From NCBI GenBank assembly GCA_016800925.1, contig JABCPU010000158.1, positions 1 to 64,000 of the forward strand: 64,000 nucleotides of DNA. Reading direction: 5' to 3'. Position 1 is the first letter of the stretch; each line of letters opens with the position of its first letter. The notes below the pieces were generated by a model that was not told the origin of the DNA, ran no database searches, and saw only the letters and a program-made list of their open reading frames with translations. The stretch comes from Suillus spraguei (taxonomy: Eukaryota; Basidiomycota; Agaricomycetes; Boletales; Suillaceae). This document shows, piece after piece, positions 24,867-36,679 of the stretch. The position numbers and the translations under genes were made by a program.

Positions 24867-27197
24867 ATGGGTTTGAATTTATCTACTAGAGCCAATCTAT
24901 TGGCCATGTCCCAGGCTTTGCTTGCGCTACAAGCATTGTCTTCTCCAGCAGCTAACGTATCTGCATCCATTGTCGACTTGGGTTATCCCAGTACCAGGGA
25001 TCAGTCGACACAGCCACAAACATTACCAGCTTTCTTGGAATACGCTACGCGGCTCCTCCAGTTGGTGTGTTTACTTCAGTTTGTTGCACATAATCTCCGC
25101 TCACGCACCAATTGCATAGGTGGCTTAAGATGGAAAGCTCCACAGCCTCCATCAACCGTCTCTGGGGTTCAACAAGCTACCACACAACCAAACGAATGTT
25201 ATCAAGCACCCGCAGGCGACTCTTCGACAAATCCATTTGAAAGCTTCTCTATAACGAAAAGGGCTGTTAGTCAATCTGAAGACTGTTTATTCTTAAAGTA
25301 AGCTCTGTCGTAGAGCGATGGTGTTGACATTTGCAATTAATGGTTGCGTCCGGTAGTGTATACGTTCCTGGGAATCAAGTGGTGACCACTCCAGGAGGAG
25401 GGCTCCCAGTTGTCGTTTGGATTCACGGAGGAGGGTATATTGAAGGAGCTGCAAGCGAATACAATGGCGCAGATCTAATTATAGACTCGAATTACGGTAT
25501 CATCAGTGTCATAGTTCAGTACCGCCTCGGTTTATTCGGTATGTTTTCATTGTTCCTATCGGTTTCAAATGCACACTGAGGTGTGCACACTACCGATTAG
25601 GTTTTCTTCCAGGGGAAGCAGTCAAGGCAGGGGGTTCACTTAATGCTGGACTACGTACGTGATCATCATGGTCTGCTAGTATTCGAATTCAGCTGAACTT
25701 AATTTCCAAGTCGATCAGAATTATGCGTTGCAGTGGGTGCAGGCCTACGTGAGCAGAACACTGTACTTGCGTTGTGTACCCCAGCTGATAGGAGGCTTAC
25801 ACGGATAGATAAGCAGCTTCGGCGGTGACCCCACGAAGGTCACAATTTGGGGAGAGTCCGCTGGTGAGCTGCTCTAGGTACTCTTTACCACCTTCATCTT
25901 TGTTTACTACTTTGCTTTAGGTGCCGGTTCAGTGCTGCAGCATCTCGTTGCCAATGGAGGAAATACGCAGCCTCCCCTCTTCAGAAGCGCCATGACGAGC
26001 TCTACGTTCTTACCATCCCAATACAACTATAATGATCGCATTCCGGAGGTGATTCTTTTTCATGAGGATGTTGTCTGTAGGGTCCTAAATGCCGCTACTA
26101 GATGTTGTATAGTGAGGCCATTAACGGAACAAAGTAAATCTTTTGAAAACTATCATTCCCTATCTAATCCCTCAACTCACAGTTGTACCTCGAGTTCGGA
26201 TACCCTCTCTTGTTTGCGCGCTGCAGATGTCAATACACTGCAGACGTTGAACTATAACATCAATGTCAACGGGTTCTCTGGCACATTCGTATTCGTCCCT
26301 GTGGTGGATGGCACTTTCATCTTGGAGAGGCCCACTGTAACGATAAGCAAAGGTCGTTTGAATGGCGTATGATCCATGAATGCATCTATCTCATAAACAA
26401 ACTGATTCCCTTTCTCCCTTAGAACTATCTTCTTTCTGTGACCAATTCGCATGAAGGGAACGATTTCGTCAATCCATCGACGACATTGGACGTTGCGGAC
26501 TATGTCTTGACGCTTTTTCCGAACTTTGGTTTTGCTCAGGCCGCTGGAGCGGCGACGATCTACCAGAAATACGGAAGCAACGTTAACCAGGCAAATCTTG
26601 TGATGGGTGACTGTACGTATATTATTGAACGAATGATCACGGTCCCTGATTTCATGCCGTCGTTTCAGCGATATTCGTTTGCCCCACTTATTATCTCCTC
26701 TCAGCATTCGGAGGACGAGCTTGGAAAGTGAGTTTGAGGCAACTCCCAAATTCATTTATACTGAATACAAGCAGGGCGAATTTGCAATCCCGCCCGGCCT
26801 GCATGGAAGTGATGTTGCATACTACTTCACCTCAGGCTTGTAAGTCGCAGCATTGGGTCAACCCCTACTCTGATCGTAAACCGTTTCAGGCCTCCCTACA
26901 ACAATTCGCAGTTCATCACTGCTTTCTCGAATTCATTCATGGCTATGGCTATGTTTGAGACTCCTGACCACAGATACACCCCAGGGGATATCACGCCTTC
27001 CTGGAGTACTTGGCAAGATGATCTGACGGAGATGAAGTTCAACGAGACATTCGCGGGAGCACCTGACGTTCACACTTTCAAGACTGATAATGCTTTGTTG
27101 GAGCGTTGCGCGTGAGTACCATATTCGTGATGAGATAAGTGCTAAGCTAAAGACATGCAGTTATTGGTTGAGCGTGTCTGCGTATTCAGCGCAGTGA
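24867..27197 (+). pseudogene. Type-B carboxylesterase/lipase, near-intact copy with one apparent frameshift
   Basis: Multi-exon gene of the type-B carboxylesterase family (alpha/beta hydrolases that cleave carboxylic esters, usually secreted in fungi). Start ATG 24867; the hydrophobic N-terminus (LLALQALSS) fits a signal peptide. Motifs in order are RYAAPPVG, SEDCLFL before an intron donor, the oxyanion-hole IHGGGY (about 25422), GGDPTKVTIWGESAG with the nucleophilic Ser (about 25825-25865, intron inside the elbow), and PPGLHGSDVAYYF with the likely catalytic His (about 26795). A terminal exon ends in SAYSAQ, stop TGA 27195-27197. Compared with the other copy one base is missing near 24988 (GGTTATCCCAG against GGCTATGCCCAG), shifting the first exon. 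If this is a sequencing error, the gene is functional. Confidence 0.75.
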
Positions 27198-27978
27198 TGG
27201 AAGTCAAGTGCTGCTCTGGTATCTGAATGGTCCTGCAATATGTTTGTCATCCATCCAGTAGCTTGTCACAATGTTTCTAGTCGTATAATCATTGTACAGC
27301 GAAACTTTTTGTCAATCAAAAGATTCGTCGGTTCATATCAATTGGCAACGAGTACCATCCGTAGTATACTCTCTGGTGATGTCACGTCTCCCCAGTCTGA
27401 GTACATCTATTGTCAGGCCTTCCTACAACGGAGATGCATGATTCCTTTGTTCTGCGTGGGATATTTATTTGTTTACAACCTTCAATTGGCTGCGTGGCAC
27501 AGGCTACAGCCGCTCGCGGATGCTCAAGTTAGTGACAAACCGGCCAAATTGATCACGACCTACTGCGTTGGAGCGTAGGAACATCAAGCAGTCAAGTTCT
27601 ACCCTTATGTTTCATGTCACCTCTGACCATATCAAGCTATTTGTTCAACGCCAGCGTCACGAATTATTCGTTATCAAACACAGGAGCTCTACATGCCTGA
27701 TCCTCATAATAAGTACGATGCAAAGCCCCGAGCCCTATCATCCGACATCCATCCAACAACCATATAGAACATACGCCAAGCGACACGACGAGGCACGATG
27801 GCTGCGTCCAAGAATTTATCCAATCATCATACAGAAGATCCGCCAGGCAATAAAGAAGAAAGGAAAACACCGAGAAATGTTCGATGCAAAACGAGTATCA
27901 ATAATATGAAGTGGTGCAACAAGAAGTTAGCGGCAGTGACAGATGCAGGTCATGGGGGACTTACAGTCGCGCGCTGGA

Positions 27979-28800
27979 CTATGTCGCGTTGCAGGTAGGA
28001 ACGATATACCCATATACCAACTTCTTCCGATGGAGATTGAACTTGCGACCTCCCTTCTTAGCGCGGGCCTTGCTAGCAAGGACCGGTTCGCATTGCTTCT
28101 GATGCCGATTTAAAGCATCGGACCTCGACCACCGCTTGCCGCAATAGGGGCATTCGTAGGACGTCGTATAGTGGACGCCCTCAATGTGACGGGCCAAATT
28201 GAGTATCGCCCCCGGTTTCGGGCAACCCTCGAATTTACAAGGAGCCGCGTCTTTGGATTTGACATCGTGCCAACGCAACAGGTGATCTGCGACACGGACC
28301 TTGTTCATTTCTATAAACAGCCCGCACGGCTGGTCCGTCCAACCGCATGCTCGTACGCAAGTCATCCCTGTGGGTAGTTCATTTGTAATCTTGACGGACC
28401 GTGTGGGGTGAGAATCGTCGAGTTCCATCGCCCCAAATCTCCTCGTTCGAAGAAGATTACCGCGGGCGTCATGAGTCCTGCGGTTGCTGATGTCTACTGG
28501 CTGTGGGTCGTGAATGGGCACAGCCATGACTATGGCACTAGCGTCTGCTAGTGTGTAATTACCAAACTTTCCCTCTCTGATTTCATCGTCGTCGTCGTCC
28601 AAGCATCTGCGCTTGCGCGTAGTTGGTACCAGAGACGAAGTCAAACTGCCATCCTCGGATTCAACAGTATAATCAGTTTTACATGTGGGAGGCTTGGCAC
28701 ACACGGTCGCATCGGAAGCAGAGGAAGATGGCATAGACTTGCTAAGAAAATTATGAGATGACCTGCGCGTCATCCGACTTGAGATTAAACACAAACCCAT
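27979..28800 (-). CDS. C2H2-type zinc-finger protein, 273 aa (copy 2)
   Basis: Same length and layout as 8916-9737: a Ser-rich N-terminus, a basic-acidic block (RKRRC plus Asp run), an irregular CRACGW unit, a CKFEGC unit with HIEGVH, a classical CPYCGKRW finger and a Lys/Arg-rich tail. All Cys and His ligands are kept. Differences between copies are concentrated in the N-terminal half, and the finger end is nearly identical. Likely a nuclear DNA-binding protein. It faces the carboxylesterase copy upstream, as in block 1. Confidence 0.8.
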   Translation of the reverse strand: MGLCLISSRMTRRSSHNFLSKSMPSSSASDATVCAKPPTCKTDYTVESEDGSLTSSLVPTTRKRRCLDDDDDEIREGKFGNYTLADASAIVMAVPIHDPQPVDISNRRTHDARGNLLRTRRFGAMELDDSHPTRSVKITNELPTGMTCVRACGWTDQPCGLFIEMNKVRVADHLLRWHDVKSKDAAPCKFEGCPKPGAILNLARHIEGVHYTTSYECPYCGKRWSRSDALNRHQKQCEPVLASKARAKKGGRKFNLHRKKLVYGYIVPTCNAT

Positions 28801-29440
28801 CCAAAAACATTTTCAGACTGCTGTATGTGGTGCTATGTGCGGAAGATATCATCGGCATATGAAGATACTGAGTCGACATGTGAGTAGACTCACAAAGACA
28901 TAGATGATTTGAACGAATGATATGAAGTGTTCAAGGTCACAAGATGAATTTGTCAAATTAAGGAGGACGAGAGAAGATAGGAATTGAAGGACAGAAAATG
29001 CCAAGTTTTTAACCTCACAATATGTAGAGAAACGCTAGACAAAGCACGCCTGTGGACGCGCATTGTGGCCCGATGAGATGTCGCAAAAAGGTAAGCATTT
29101 GTGGTCACTGGACAATAAGAAATACACATGTGGCCTCTGTGAAATAAATTTCTTTGAAGTTCTGTGCATTAACATTAATCTACAAAAAATGCAAACCGTC
29201 CACAGCACGTCGCTCAGCATCCTTTGTATGCCTAAACGGTGACGATAATGTAAGCACTGGCGTATCTTCATTAGATAATATGACATTACATGCTCGGCGC
29301 TACAACTCTAATAAGATTCCAAGGATCGCAAACAATGTTCTTCTTGCAGTGTGTAGTCGCGAAGGAGAAGGAGCAGAGTCAGCATGTTGTTTTGGTACGT
29401 TGTTGACGTTACTAAGCAAGGGCCTGTCAGATTGCAGATT

Positions 29441-29713
29441 CATCAGGAAATTCACACATTCCTTAACATGCTTAATCAGCTTAACTCACTTATCTCAAAA
29501 CTTGTTTGCTCTCTCTCACATCATTCACCTGGCATATCTTATATTTTTTGAGTGCGAAATACAATAAAACATGTATATTAATATATCTCAACTTTTATTT
29601 TCTGAATTCATTCACATTGAAATTTTGGACAAGTAGATTCAATTTCACCAAGGCAGTTAAGTGTAAATAAGTCCGCATAAGGGCACGTCAAGGAATGTGT
29701 GAATTTCCTGATG
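29441..29713. mobile_element. MITE-like element, copy 1 (273 bp)
   Basis: Begins CATCAGGAAATTCACACATT and ends with its reverse complement. The terminal inverted repeats are at least 24 bp perfect, with two mismatches beyond. The interior is AT-rich and non-coding. Nearly identical to 32085-32356. The flanking dinucleotides are TT on both sides. Confidence 0.85.
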
Positions 29714-30035
29714 TTATCACTTTGGTACCCATTCATTGGGTGATTCATCCGGTGAACTTCACCTGTGTTCGGTTTCATAGTGTATTTTGTTAATGCTCAC
29801 AACATAGAACAGATTGCAACCTCGGATCTATAACTACATATCAGTGGATTTCAAAAACCAACATTGTTTAACATTTTGTCTCGCCTTGTTATATTACTTT
29901 GCCTGATGACATCACTCAAGAAATTTTTAGGCTAGAAGTGACTTCTGCTAACGTGTAAATCTCACCCGCGTTGTTATATGTTCAACGAATGCATTCGTCA
30001 TCTGATCACGCTCTAACCCCAAAGATGCCAATAGG

Positions 30036-30178
30036 TCCCAGTCAACGTTCGACAAATACTGGCAGCTCGACCACTCTCTTCTAGTAGATCTCGAGACATA
30101 CAGCGCAGAGTGTCTGCATGTTATCTCTGAGATGCTCAGGACTCTGGTTGAGGGGAAGCCTATTACCGCTCCTGTGGT
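30036..30178 (+). other. Isolated exon-like coding stretch
   Basis: Bounded by an acceptor-like ...CCAATAG/GTCCCAG and a donor GTACGT. It translates to a coherent acidic helix-like peptide (FDKYWQLDHSLLVDLE, ending EGKPITAPV). No further exons could be connected with confidence, and the family is unrecognised. Confidence 0.35.
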
Positions 30179-30784
30179 ACGTTGCGCATTTTTTTTGAAC
30201 TGAAAAGTCTAACTCTGATGGTTTTGTGACAGTGTGCCTATTAGTTTTCATACTCTCTGGACAGACTGTCGTTTGTAGTGGCGGTGACCCGTCACTTGCC
30301 AGTCCCAGACTTCGCTTATCTTATCACGGCCTTCTCTTAAGTCCTTTCCACTTTCCTGTCATCTTACCACGCAGTTTTGATCATCCATGTCACCTCGTCT
30401 ATCAGTTCTCTCCTCAAATTTCATTCTCTTATTTTTCAACACATCAACACACTAAAAATTTGACCTGATAACTGACCAATGCATGCAAACCGTCCGCTCG
30501 CTCGCTCCATCTATGTCTTTCGACAGATTCAACGGGCAGGATGTTTGCGCCTGACACAACCCAACTATGTAAGAGGTAGGCCCACTCTCGATCTTTGATT
30601 CAGTCACAAGTCATACATTCACGGTTTTTAAACGTTTCTCTATCCTGGAATTTTCGTCGCTCGAGCACCAGTAAAATTTGGGCAGAAGCAAGTATTCCCG
30701 CCACAAACTATCTACATGCGGTGCCATTGACCACATCGCACCAACGAGAAAGCAGAAACATAGTTTACCGTAGCTCATTCGGCG

Positions 30785-31022
30785 TCACACACATATGGTG
30801 TCTTCTTTCTACCACGCCGGTGAGTCAACAGATCCTGGATAAAACTACTCATACTCACCTCTCTGCCATTATCATTCCATAATATCAAATTCTTCACGTA
30901 TTTTCACACACATATATGGTGTCTTCTTTCTACCATGCCGGTGAGTCAACAGATCCTGGATGAAACTACTCATACTCACATCTATGCCATTATCATTCCA
31001 TAATACCAAGTTCTCCACGCAT
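30785..31022. repeat. 119-bp tandem duplication over the 3' part of the Cys-rich gene
   Basis: The stretch from TCACACACATATGGTG at 30785 repeats from 30904 with few changes, including the exon end and the donor-like GTGAGT on the minus strand. A more diverged third copy lies at about 31370-31440. Confidence 0.8.
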
Positions 31023-31156
31023 GTGGAGCCAGAGCAGCAATTTTTATGAATCTTGCAATTTTTGCCAAAGTCGATGCATTGACTGTCAGCACTGACAGTC
31101 ATAGACGCTGTCAAAGCAGCAATAACAGCGAGGACGACTTGGAAGGAGGGACGCAT
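30872..31156 (-). CDS. Small cysteine-rich secreted protein (candidate)
   Basis: Start ATG 31156-31154. The first 20-21 residues (MRPSFQVVLAVIAALTASMT) form a good signal peptide with cleavage near VSA. The mature part has Cys spacing C-x6-C-x5-CC-x4-C (CIDFGKNCKIHKNCCSGSTC), the start of a knottin-like pattern; a sixth Cys follows only near the 3' end of the open frame. A GTGAGT donor lies after the WNDNGID segment, so the 3' end is probably spliced and its real last exon is uncertain. Small secreted Cys-rich proteins are common in plant-associated fungi; no activity can be inferred. It lies between two MITE copies, and its 3' region is tandemly duplicated. Confidence 0.55.
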   Translation of the reverse strand: MRPSFQVVLAVIAALTASMTVSADSQCIDFGKNCKIHKNCCSGSTCVENLVLWNDNGIDVSMSSFIQDLLTHRHGRKKTPYMCVKIREEFDIME

Positions 31157-31444
31157 TATTTGTGTTCTTAGAAATAAATCGGTAGGAAGGAGTCCTTTTA
31201 TACCATTCTGAACAGAACTTATAACAGATGACATTTGCCCTGCCAGCAGATAGCTGACGAAAATTTGTAAAGTAAGCCTTCGCATCGCGTAACAAACTAC
31301 TCATGCGTTGTTCTATCAACTGCGCTGCATCAATGAGACGCAGAAACGCTACTCGCTGTAGCTCATCTGATCTCACGCATATATATACGTAGGATGGCTA
31401 CCACGCCGACGGTGAGTCAATAAATCTACTCGTACTCACATGTA

Positions 31445-32084
31445 CTAAAGCTTCCACCTGAGACACGTCATTCGTGAGATATGATATGAAATATCGGAAA
31501 TAAATTTGAATGTGTATGGTAGGAGGATGGCTTACTCTTTATCCTGAATACTATTCCACCCGAAATTCCCTTTCAATAGATGTTATTTGCAATTAATCCT
31601 AGCAACCTCGAATTTGACTCAACTACTCCGAGGAGTTTTTTGGTGAGACAGAAGAACAAGATCCCTGTAGGTAAGGTGGCCTTTACTGTACACGAACCAC
31701 CTCATCAGCACCACACCTTGGCAGGGGTATTAATACAACCCTTGCTATCGTAGAAAAGTAGGAATGCATACTTGCCAGCTATCCCCAAGGCTTCTTTGTA
31801 TGTCTGCTGGAGAACCCATACCCATTTCACCATAGGCTTAAAAATAGATTTCTCAGCCTTCCCACATTATTCCCACACCCCACATTTTCGCATTTTGGCC
31901 ACACAGCAGGGTTAGAGCTATTTAAGATAGGTTTTAATGTTGTCCAGAATGCAAAGAATCTTTGTGAAATTTAAACTAACATAAATTTGAGTACATAACT
32001 TCAAATTTCATCAGTGTTTTGTGTGAAATCCAAAATATCAAGCTTTCACAGCCATTTTGCACTGATGATATGTTACTGAAAATA
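31445..32084. other. Intergenic region
   Basis: AT-rich, with no gene, RNA or repeat that I can support. Confidence 0.4.
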
Positions 32085-32356
32085 CATCAGGAAATTCACA
32101 CATTCCTTGACGTGCTTAATCAGCTTAACTCACTTATCTCAAAACTTGTTTGCTCTCTCTCACATCATTCACCTGGCATATCTTGTATTTTTCGAGTGCG
32201 AAATATAATAAAACATGTATATTAATATATCTCAACATTTTTTTCTGAATTCATTCACATTGAAATTTTGGACAAGTAGATTCAATTTCACCAAGGCAGT
32301 TAAGTGTAAATAAGTCTGCATAAGGGCACGTCAAGGAATGTGTGAATTTCCTGATG
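32085..32356. mobile_element. MITE-like element, copy 2 (272 bp)
   Basis: Same as 29441-29713, same orientation. Here the inverted ends are perfect for 31 bp (through CCTTGACGTGC). Both flanks read TA, which may be a two-base target duplication. Confidence 0.85.
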
Positions 32357-32553
32357 TAAGAAATATAGTCAGAGTTTGAGTGTCTGCTTGGATTTCAAGT
32401 TTTATTATGATGCTTAAATTGGAACAATTACTTGAAATCTGATTGAGGGTTGGTATGTTAAGTTGTATCAAACAATTAAACCATGCCAAAAATTTAAAGT
32501 ACATGGTAGTAACAAAATGTGATGACAAAACTTCAAGTTTTGTCTTCTGATTA

Positions 32554-32946
32554 TGTCATATACCATACATCTGATCTCAGATCCGATCTGATCTGATTGA
32601 GCCTACTTCCATCCGGTCCACAGATCCTGTCCAGATCACCCATCCAAAAGTCCCTACTTCTTGCACTCTAACTCCCTTGTGGACATCTGCATCTACCTCC
32701 TTTCAGCAATCCTCCTGTCTCCGGTATTCTGGCTATGTATATTTCCTTCCTGCTTATTGATCCGTTACCTATGTCTCATTTCTGACTCATGCTTATTGAT
32801 CTGCTGTGCATTGACTAATAGACTTCTGTTATACATCGTACATAGCCCTCGGTCCCAGACTCATTGATTATCTGTGCTAGTTACTTACAGTATATAAACC
32901 ACTTGTAAATCTCCGTAGAACCTTAGTTCGAATATCATCTTAGAAT
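32554..32946 (+). mobile_element. LTR-D, truncated copy
   Basis: Starts TGTCATATACCATACATCTG like the complete LTR-D at 58897-59652 and follows it for about 390 bp, to CATCTTAGAATG. The remaining half is missing. Confidence 0.8.
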
Positions 32947-33400
32947 GTATATGTATGATAGACAGGGTTGTGTTCATGGAATAGCTTACAAAATATACTT
33001 GCCTAATGATAGACTTGGGGAGTTGGTCAATAGGTTGGTCAAATATGATGTATGGTGAACACTGGGTCAGTGTGCCCTGAATAACTTATACAAAATATAC
33101 TTGCCAGGACTACCTTGGTCAAGTATGATAGATGAGGTGGTCAGTCAAAAGGTCAGTCAAAAGTGGTGTATGATAGACATGGTCGGTGTTCATGGAATAG
33201 CTGACAAAATACACTTGCCCAATGATAGACTTGGGTGGTTGGTCAATTGGCTGGTTAGTCAGTCAAATACAACCAATTGCCGATGCACTATTGATACTTG
33301 GAAAAACACAATCAATACATATGCAATCCAATCCAAATCAATTTCATTCAATTTATGTAGTTAACAGTAGCTAACTAACTAATGGTGTACTACATAAGGG
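32947..33400. repeat. Degenerate tandem repeats with TTGGTCA/GGTCAGTCA motifs
   Basis: Three imperfect units share GATAGACATGGT, TTCATGGAATAGCT, ACAAAATACACTTGCC and GATAGACTTGGG. Non-coding. Confidence 0.6.
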
Positions 33401-33411
33401 TATGCTGGGTG

Positions 33412-34522
33412 TCAAGGGAGGGAGGGAGTCTTAGAAACAGGTGATGATATAGTAAAATAAGTTTGGACAGTGGGAGCAGATAAAGGACTGGCCTGCACTG
33501 ACTCAGATAATGCTTGCCCACTGGTGAATATACTGCCTTGCACATCAGGATGACCAAATGGGTGAGATACTAAGGGTTGACCAACATTGACCGAAAGTGG
33601 GTTGTGAGCAACCACTTCTCCAGTGGTGAATGTAGTGCCCTGCACATCAGGAAGACTGAAAGGGCAAGACACTGAAGCTTTACTGACACCAACCAAATGA
33701 GTGATGGGAGCAACTGAAGGGCCAAACACACCAGTCAGATACCTCATGCCCATTGCACTGCCCAAGGAACCATGGCCATGGCTTATCATTAGCAGCAGGA
33801 ATGATGGATTGAGGAGTGATTGTTTCTGCTGAAGTGTCTCGACCATGTTGACCAGATCATTGACCAATGTCACCCATGCCACTGAAGTCAAGCTGCATAG
33901 CTGAAAACTTGGCCTGCATAGAGGAGATGTGGGCGTTGAAGTCATGCTCCATCGCATCCACCCTAGTGAGGGTATTGTGGTTGGCCATTTGCATGGCCAC
34001 AACTTGAGCCATCAGGGAAACCAGACAATTGTGGATGGTGGGCTCAGCCACTGAAAGAGCAGGAGGTGGTGGTGGGGGAATGATGATGGGGTCCATGTCC
34101 TCCTGCCAATGCTCAGGAGGGAAGTCATTGGCCAATGCGATGGCTGCAGGCTGGTTGATGGGCTCACTTGGCATCACCGCAGCGACATCAGTCTGCTGCT
34201 TGGTATTGGCTGCACAAGACATGTCAACATCCTCATCAGTAACAACAGCAACATCTAAATTGAGGGGTAAATATTGTTATCACTGTCAAAAAAAAAGAAA
34301 CTCATTGGTGTCCTCCATGGCATCCTCAGATTCCACAACAGGTGTTGGTTGATGTGCACAGGAGGTCACCCTTGTCACCTTGGATTGAGGCTTGGACATG
34401 GAGGCCGCTGCAGCCCTTGAACAAGGATGTGATGCCTGCACCTGCTTAGTCATTGCTGGGAGCTTGTCATTGGGTCGGTCGCATTGCACCTTCATGCTAT
34501 AGCACCTGGCACGGGACTTCAT
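33412..34522 (-). pseudogene. Unnamed transposon-associated gene, minus strand, fragmentary
   Basis: Open pieces at 34522-34286, 34222-33857 and 34002-33412 have coding character. The first carries RCYSMKVQCDRPNDK (a possible Cys-cluster remnant) and an acidic-Ser segment; the second an acidic/Pro-rich segment (PPPPPPALSV) and a helical stretch with MANHNTLTRVDAM; the third is Ser/Gly-rich. The style resembles the minus-strand gene at 50.4-53.1 kb, but I cannot align them with confidence. No intact gene can be assembled and the function is unknown. Confidence 0.35.
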
Positions 34523-34881
34523 GATCTGCCCCCTGCAGCCAAATTGATTGGTGGGACCAACATCACCTTGGGAGCTGGGGGCGGGACCTAGGAGATAGGG
34601 TTTGGCACTGGCGCCAGTGCTGGTGCAACTATGAGGAGGTTAGCAAAGAAGGGTGCATTCAGAAAAGTGAAGTGATTCAGTTGGCCCCAACTTTGGTGGC
34701 ACCCACTGGTCCCATGTGAGAAAGAAATTCTGGTTGGTCTTGATCTACTCGTCCTGTAACCTTTGAGCTTTGTCAATGAGATTTTCATGAGAATCCATGT
34801 ACTTGCAGGGGTTGCAGTTAGGCATATATATACACAACAATAGATAACTAGACCACTGAGGCCACAGCTCAGCAAAACCCA

Positions 34882-35041
34882 GTGGCAATTGTCATTTCGG
34901 CTGATCCCAGTGGTGCCACGACCACTTTTGCATTGACATTTGCTAAGGCCACCTCAAAGCCCACAGCGAGTCATTCCCTATATAACTTTGTCAACACTCA
35001 TCTGATCATCTTCTTATCTACATACATACATACATACATGG
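34882..35041 (+). other. Exon-like fragment upstream of LTR-D
   Basis: A coherent plus-strand frame with ALTFAKATSKPTASHSLYNF runs to the LTR-D insertion at 35042. It may be an upstream exon of the gene piece at 35786-38975. Confidence 0.3.
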
Positions 35042-35735
35042 TGTTAAGACTGTACTCAAAAGGTAAAGGATCTGAAGGGCTTTGGCCTCAGTTCATACAC
35101 TGTGCCCCTTTCCTGAGTGTTGCCCCTTATTTCAGAGGGAAGATATATGTCCAAAGGTTATCTGGAATGTAGGAACAGAACAAGGTATAAGACTAGTGTC
35201 GGACAGAGTCCTAACTAGAAACCAATGGAAGTAGACTACCCGAAGGTAGAGTCGGAGATATAGACTATAGGAATTAATCCTAAGTCTCGGAAGGTGACTA
35301 GAGTCAGAAGGAACTCAAGTCTGGAGGAACAGAATGAGCAGAATCTAAGATGATATTTGAACTAAGGTTCTATGGAGATTTACAAGTGGTTTATATACTG
35401 TAAGTAACTGGCATGGATAATCAACGAGTCCAGGACAAAGGGCTATGTACAATGTATAATGGAAGTCTATTAGGAAAAGTACAGTGGATCAGTAAGCACG
35501 AGTCAGAAATGAAACATAGGTAATGGATAAATTAAGCAGGATGGAAATATACATAGCTGGAATACTGGAGACAGGAGGATTGCTGAAAGGAGGTAGACGC
35601 AGATGTCCACAACAGAGTTAGAGTGCAAGAAGTAGGAAGTTTTGGATGGGTGGTCTGGATAGGATCTGTGGACTGGACAGAAGTAGGATCAATCAGATCT
35701 GATTGGATCTGAGATCAAATGTATGGTATATGACA
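35042..35735 (-). mobile_element. LTR-D, solo LTR (694 bp)
   Basis: Reverse complement of 58897-59652: begins TGTTAAGACTGTACTC and ends TATGGTATATGACA. Flanks are CATGG on the left and CATAA on the right, so the 5-bp target duplication is diverged at two positions or absent. Confidence 0.8.
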
Positions 35736-36204
35736 CATAATCACCTTCATCACAATCATCCTCTGCATCTTACAATGTCCTCCTAGCAAGAATCCAACAA
35801 TGCGTTGTTGATTGCTGACGTGTCTTTGCATGCCGTTGTAAAGATACAACCTAACCTGGGCTGTAGATAAACTACCTCCTAAGTTAGTATGTGAGTCTTG
35901 CGCTCCGTCTAGTCTGCTTCACTTGTGACAACAAGAGCGTTCAACCCTAAAGGGGGATACCTATTAGTATGGTCAAGTTCAAGTCCAACTTATGTGTGAA
36001 TGAAGTGTTGTGGTCAGCGGTAAGTTGCCGCAGTCAGGGATGATGCCGCCGGAACTAGCATTGTAAGTAGTGGTACTACTGTGGTTGAGATATAGTCAGA
36101 AACAGTTGCATTGAGTGATGATATCAGCGGTAGCGGTAAGGCTGCGAGCGGTGCAAGGAAACAGTAAAAAAGGCTGTGGTACTTTCAGCAGTAAAGTAGC
36201 GGTG

Positions 36205-36679
36205 TGTTACGAACTGGGGTGGCGTCACCAGTGACAGTGAAAAGACACAGACGGTCTGCTGGGAAGTTCTACAATGTCCAGAAGAGGACAAGGCGAAAGT
36301 ACAAGGAACGTGTTCCGAGTATGATCAAGGGTTCGGCCTCAAAGACAAGTCTAAGAGGTTCTACTAGAATAGAGACTAAGGCTAAGGAGTGCTTAGACTT
36401 AGAGACAATTCAAGACGACTTAGGTTGGAGACCTAAGCGAAGGATGTTCCAGATAAAACCCAGTAAGATTAAAGTAAAGAATCTACTACAAGTACAATGT
36501 GCTTAAATAGACCAATATGTGCACACGGACCAGGAAAGACGTGAGAATGTAAGTGCATATCCAAATAGGGAAGGAAACTCTAGTACAGATGCGTTGAGCA
36601 TATAAGTTGAAGTCATGTGACATGATATACAAGTAAGAAGGTAAAGAAGAAATGAATAGGGGCATGTACAACTGTAACA
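36205..36679 (-). mobile_element. LTR-G solo LTR (475 bp) inside LTR-N
   Basis: Reverse orientation: TGTTACGAACTGGGG to ACAACTGTAACA. Perfect 5-bp duplication CGGTG on both sides (36200-36204, 36680-36684). The copy of LTR-N at 48.7 kb lacks it. Confidence 0.95.

Larger units (their letters stand above)
24663..29360. repeat. Segmental duplication, copy 2 right part (carboxylesterase and C2H2 gene)
   Basis: Matches 6025-10265 almost throughout in the same orientation, including intergenic DNA. It keeps about 370 bp of carboxylesterase 3' sequence (27020-27420) that copy 1 has lost. Confidence 0.8.
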
